Below, piece after piece: positions 5,268-5,898 of a DNA stretch of 5,898 nucleotides. The notes under the pieces are model-generated. The model saw only the letters and a list, made by a program, of their open reading frames with translations, searched no databases and was not told the DNA's origin. The first letter of the stretch is position 1. Every line of letters starts with the position of its first letter. The position numbers and the translations under genes are program-made. The DNA is from Bacillota bacterium (GTDB taxonomy: Bacteria; Bacillota; Sulfobacillia; Symbiobacteriales; Symbiobacteriaceae), in assembly GCA_028287415.1 (NCBI GenBank), contig JAQBPS010000457.1:1-5898 (forward strand). Direction: 5' to 3'.

Positions 5268-5898
5268 TTACTGCGGATTCGTCATCCAGAGCCCCGCCGT
5301 CTTGATGAACACCCGCTGCGGCAGCTTGAGCGCAAAGGTGATTACCTCCGCCACGTCCTCAGGCTGCATCATCCGGTCCTCGTCGCCGATCGGCAGCCCG
5401 GCCTTGGCCGCCAGCTCCGTGTTCACCGTGCTAGGCGTGAACGCCGTCACCCGGATGTTCGACTTCCGCACCTCCTGCATGAGCGACTCCGTCATCCCCA
5501 TAATCCCAAACTTCGAGGCGCTGTAAGCTGAGGTCGTCGCAGCGCCCCGCTCCCCGGACGTCGAAGAGATGTTGATGATGTTGCCGATGTTCTGCTTGAG
5601 CATCGTCGGCAGCACCGCATGGGTCACGTAGTAGGTACCCAGCAGGTTCACCCGGATGATGCGCTCCCACTCCTCGGGGTCCATCTCCGCCAGCTTGCCG
5701 AACGTCCCTGCGCCCGCATTGTTGATGAGGATATCAACCCGGCCAAGCTGCTCCGTCAGCGTGGCGACCGCACGCTCCACCTCGCTGCGGTTCCCGATAT
5801 CCGCCGTGGCGAAGAAGACCTTCACCCCATACTTATCCGTCAGCGTGCGCTGGAGTTGCTCAAGATCGGCAGCAGTCCGGGCCACGAGGCCGAGCTGG
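5268..5898 (-). CDS. short-chain dehydrogenase/reductase, YoxD-like (5' end outside window)
   Basis: This is a classical SDR oxidoreductase using NAD(P)H, probably cytoplasmic. Its annotation in relatives is usually '3-ketoacyl-ACP reductase', but the true substrate is unknown. About 210 residues are visible. The expected 25-35 N-terminal residues with the TGxxxGIG cofactor motif lie beyond the right edge. The frame stays open to base 5898 and encodes QLGLVARTAADLE, the usual second beta strand, so the GTG at 5885 is an internal valine. Counting from that codon, LINNAGAG is at 53-60, catalytic Asn80 (RVNLLG), Ser108 (NISSTSG), Tyr121 and Lys125 (YSASK), then SLMQEVRKSNIRV and PSTVNTEL. The C-terminus VFIKTAGLWMTNPQ closely resembles the ending of B. 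subtilis YoxD as I remember it. It is convergent with the hem operon and separated from it by the terminator, with no evident functional link. Confidence 0.93.
   Translation of the reverse strand, partial: QLGLVARTAADLEQLQRTLTDKYGVKVFFATADIGNRSEVERAVATLTEQLGRVDILINNAGAGTFGKLAEMDPEEWERIIRVNLLGTYYVTHAVLPTMLKQNIGNIINISSTSGERGAATTSAYSASKFGIMGMTESLMQEVRKSNIRVTAFTPSTVNTELAAKAGLPIGDEDRMMQPEDVAEVITFALKLPQRVFIKTAGLWMTNPQ

Noticed and set aside
5268..5885. GTG at 5885 as the start of the SDR gene
   Set aside because: The frame stays open to the window edge, the residues before it (QLGL) fit the expected beta strand, and the family needs an N-terminal TGxxxGIG segment that must lie outside the window.
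1..5898. Mobile elements, CRISPR repeats, tRNA/rRNA genes or a defence system
   Set aside because: I found no transposase-like frame, no spaced direct repeats, no tRNA-like clover-leaf and no defence gene motifs. Composition looks even across the genes.

Overview
The window is GC-rich bacterial DNA that looks like a high-GC member of the Firmicutes (Bacillota). Three things support this: the gene order glutamyl-tRNA reductase, HemX-like membrane protein, porphobilinogen deaminase (the Bacillus-type hemA-hemX-hemC order); strong AGGAGG-type ribosome binding sites in front of GTG and probably TTG starts; and an SDR oxidoreductase that strongly resembles Bacillus YoxD. I cannot name the genus. 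All assignments rest on motif recognition, not on database searches.

Layout: (1) Positions 1-1472, minus strand: the N-terminal 490 codons of a PEP-synthase/rifampicin-phosphotransferase-like enzyme. It runs off the left edge, so its swivelling phosphohistidine domain is not visible. (2) Positions 1473-1669: a divergent intergenic region with a good sigma-A-type promoter facing right and a hairpin in the predicted leader. (3) Positions 1679-5138, plus strand: a compact operon hemA - hemX - hemC - small four-helix membrane protein, with gaps of 2, 13 and 22 bases. (4) Positions 5164-5200: a strong intrinsic terminator closing that operon. (5) Positions 5268-5898, minus strand: most of a YoxD-like short-chain dehydrogenase, convergent with the operon and running off the right edge, so its N-terminal cofactor motif is missing.

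How the genes work together: HemA reduces glutamyl-tRNA to glutamate-1-semialdehyde, the committed step of tetrapyrrole synthesis by the C5 route. HemX is a membrane protein of the CcsA-like superfamily linked to HemA. HemC polymerises four porphobilinogens to hydroxymethylbilane. The genes for the steps in between and after (hemL, hemB, hemD) are not here; the place where hemD sits in Bacillus is taken by an unrecognised membrane protein. That protein has two intramembrane histidines at matching positions of an apparent two-helix repeat, which is the most interesting object in the window. Most of the window is ordinary, well-understood metabolism, and I see no defence system, mobile element, CRISPR array or RNA gene.
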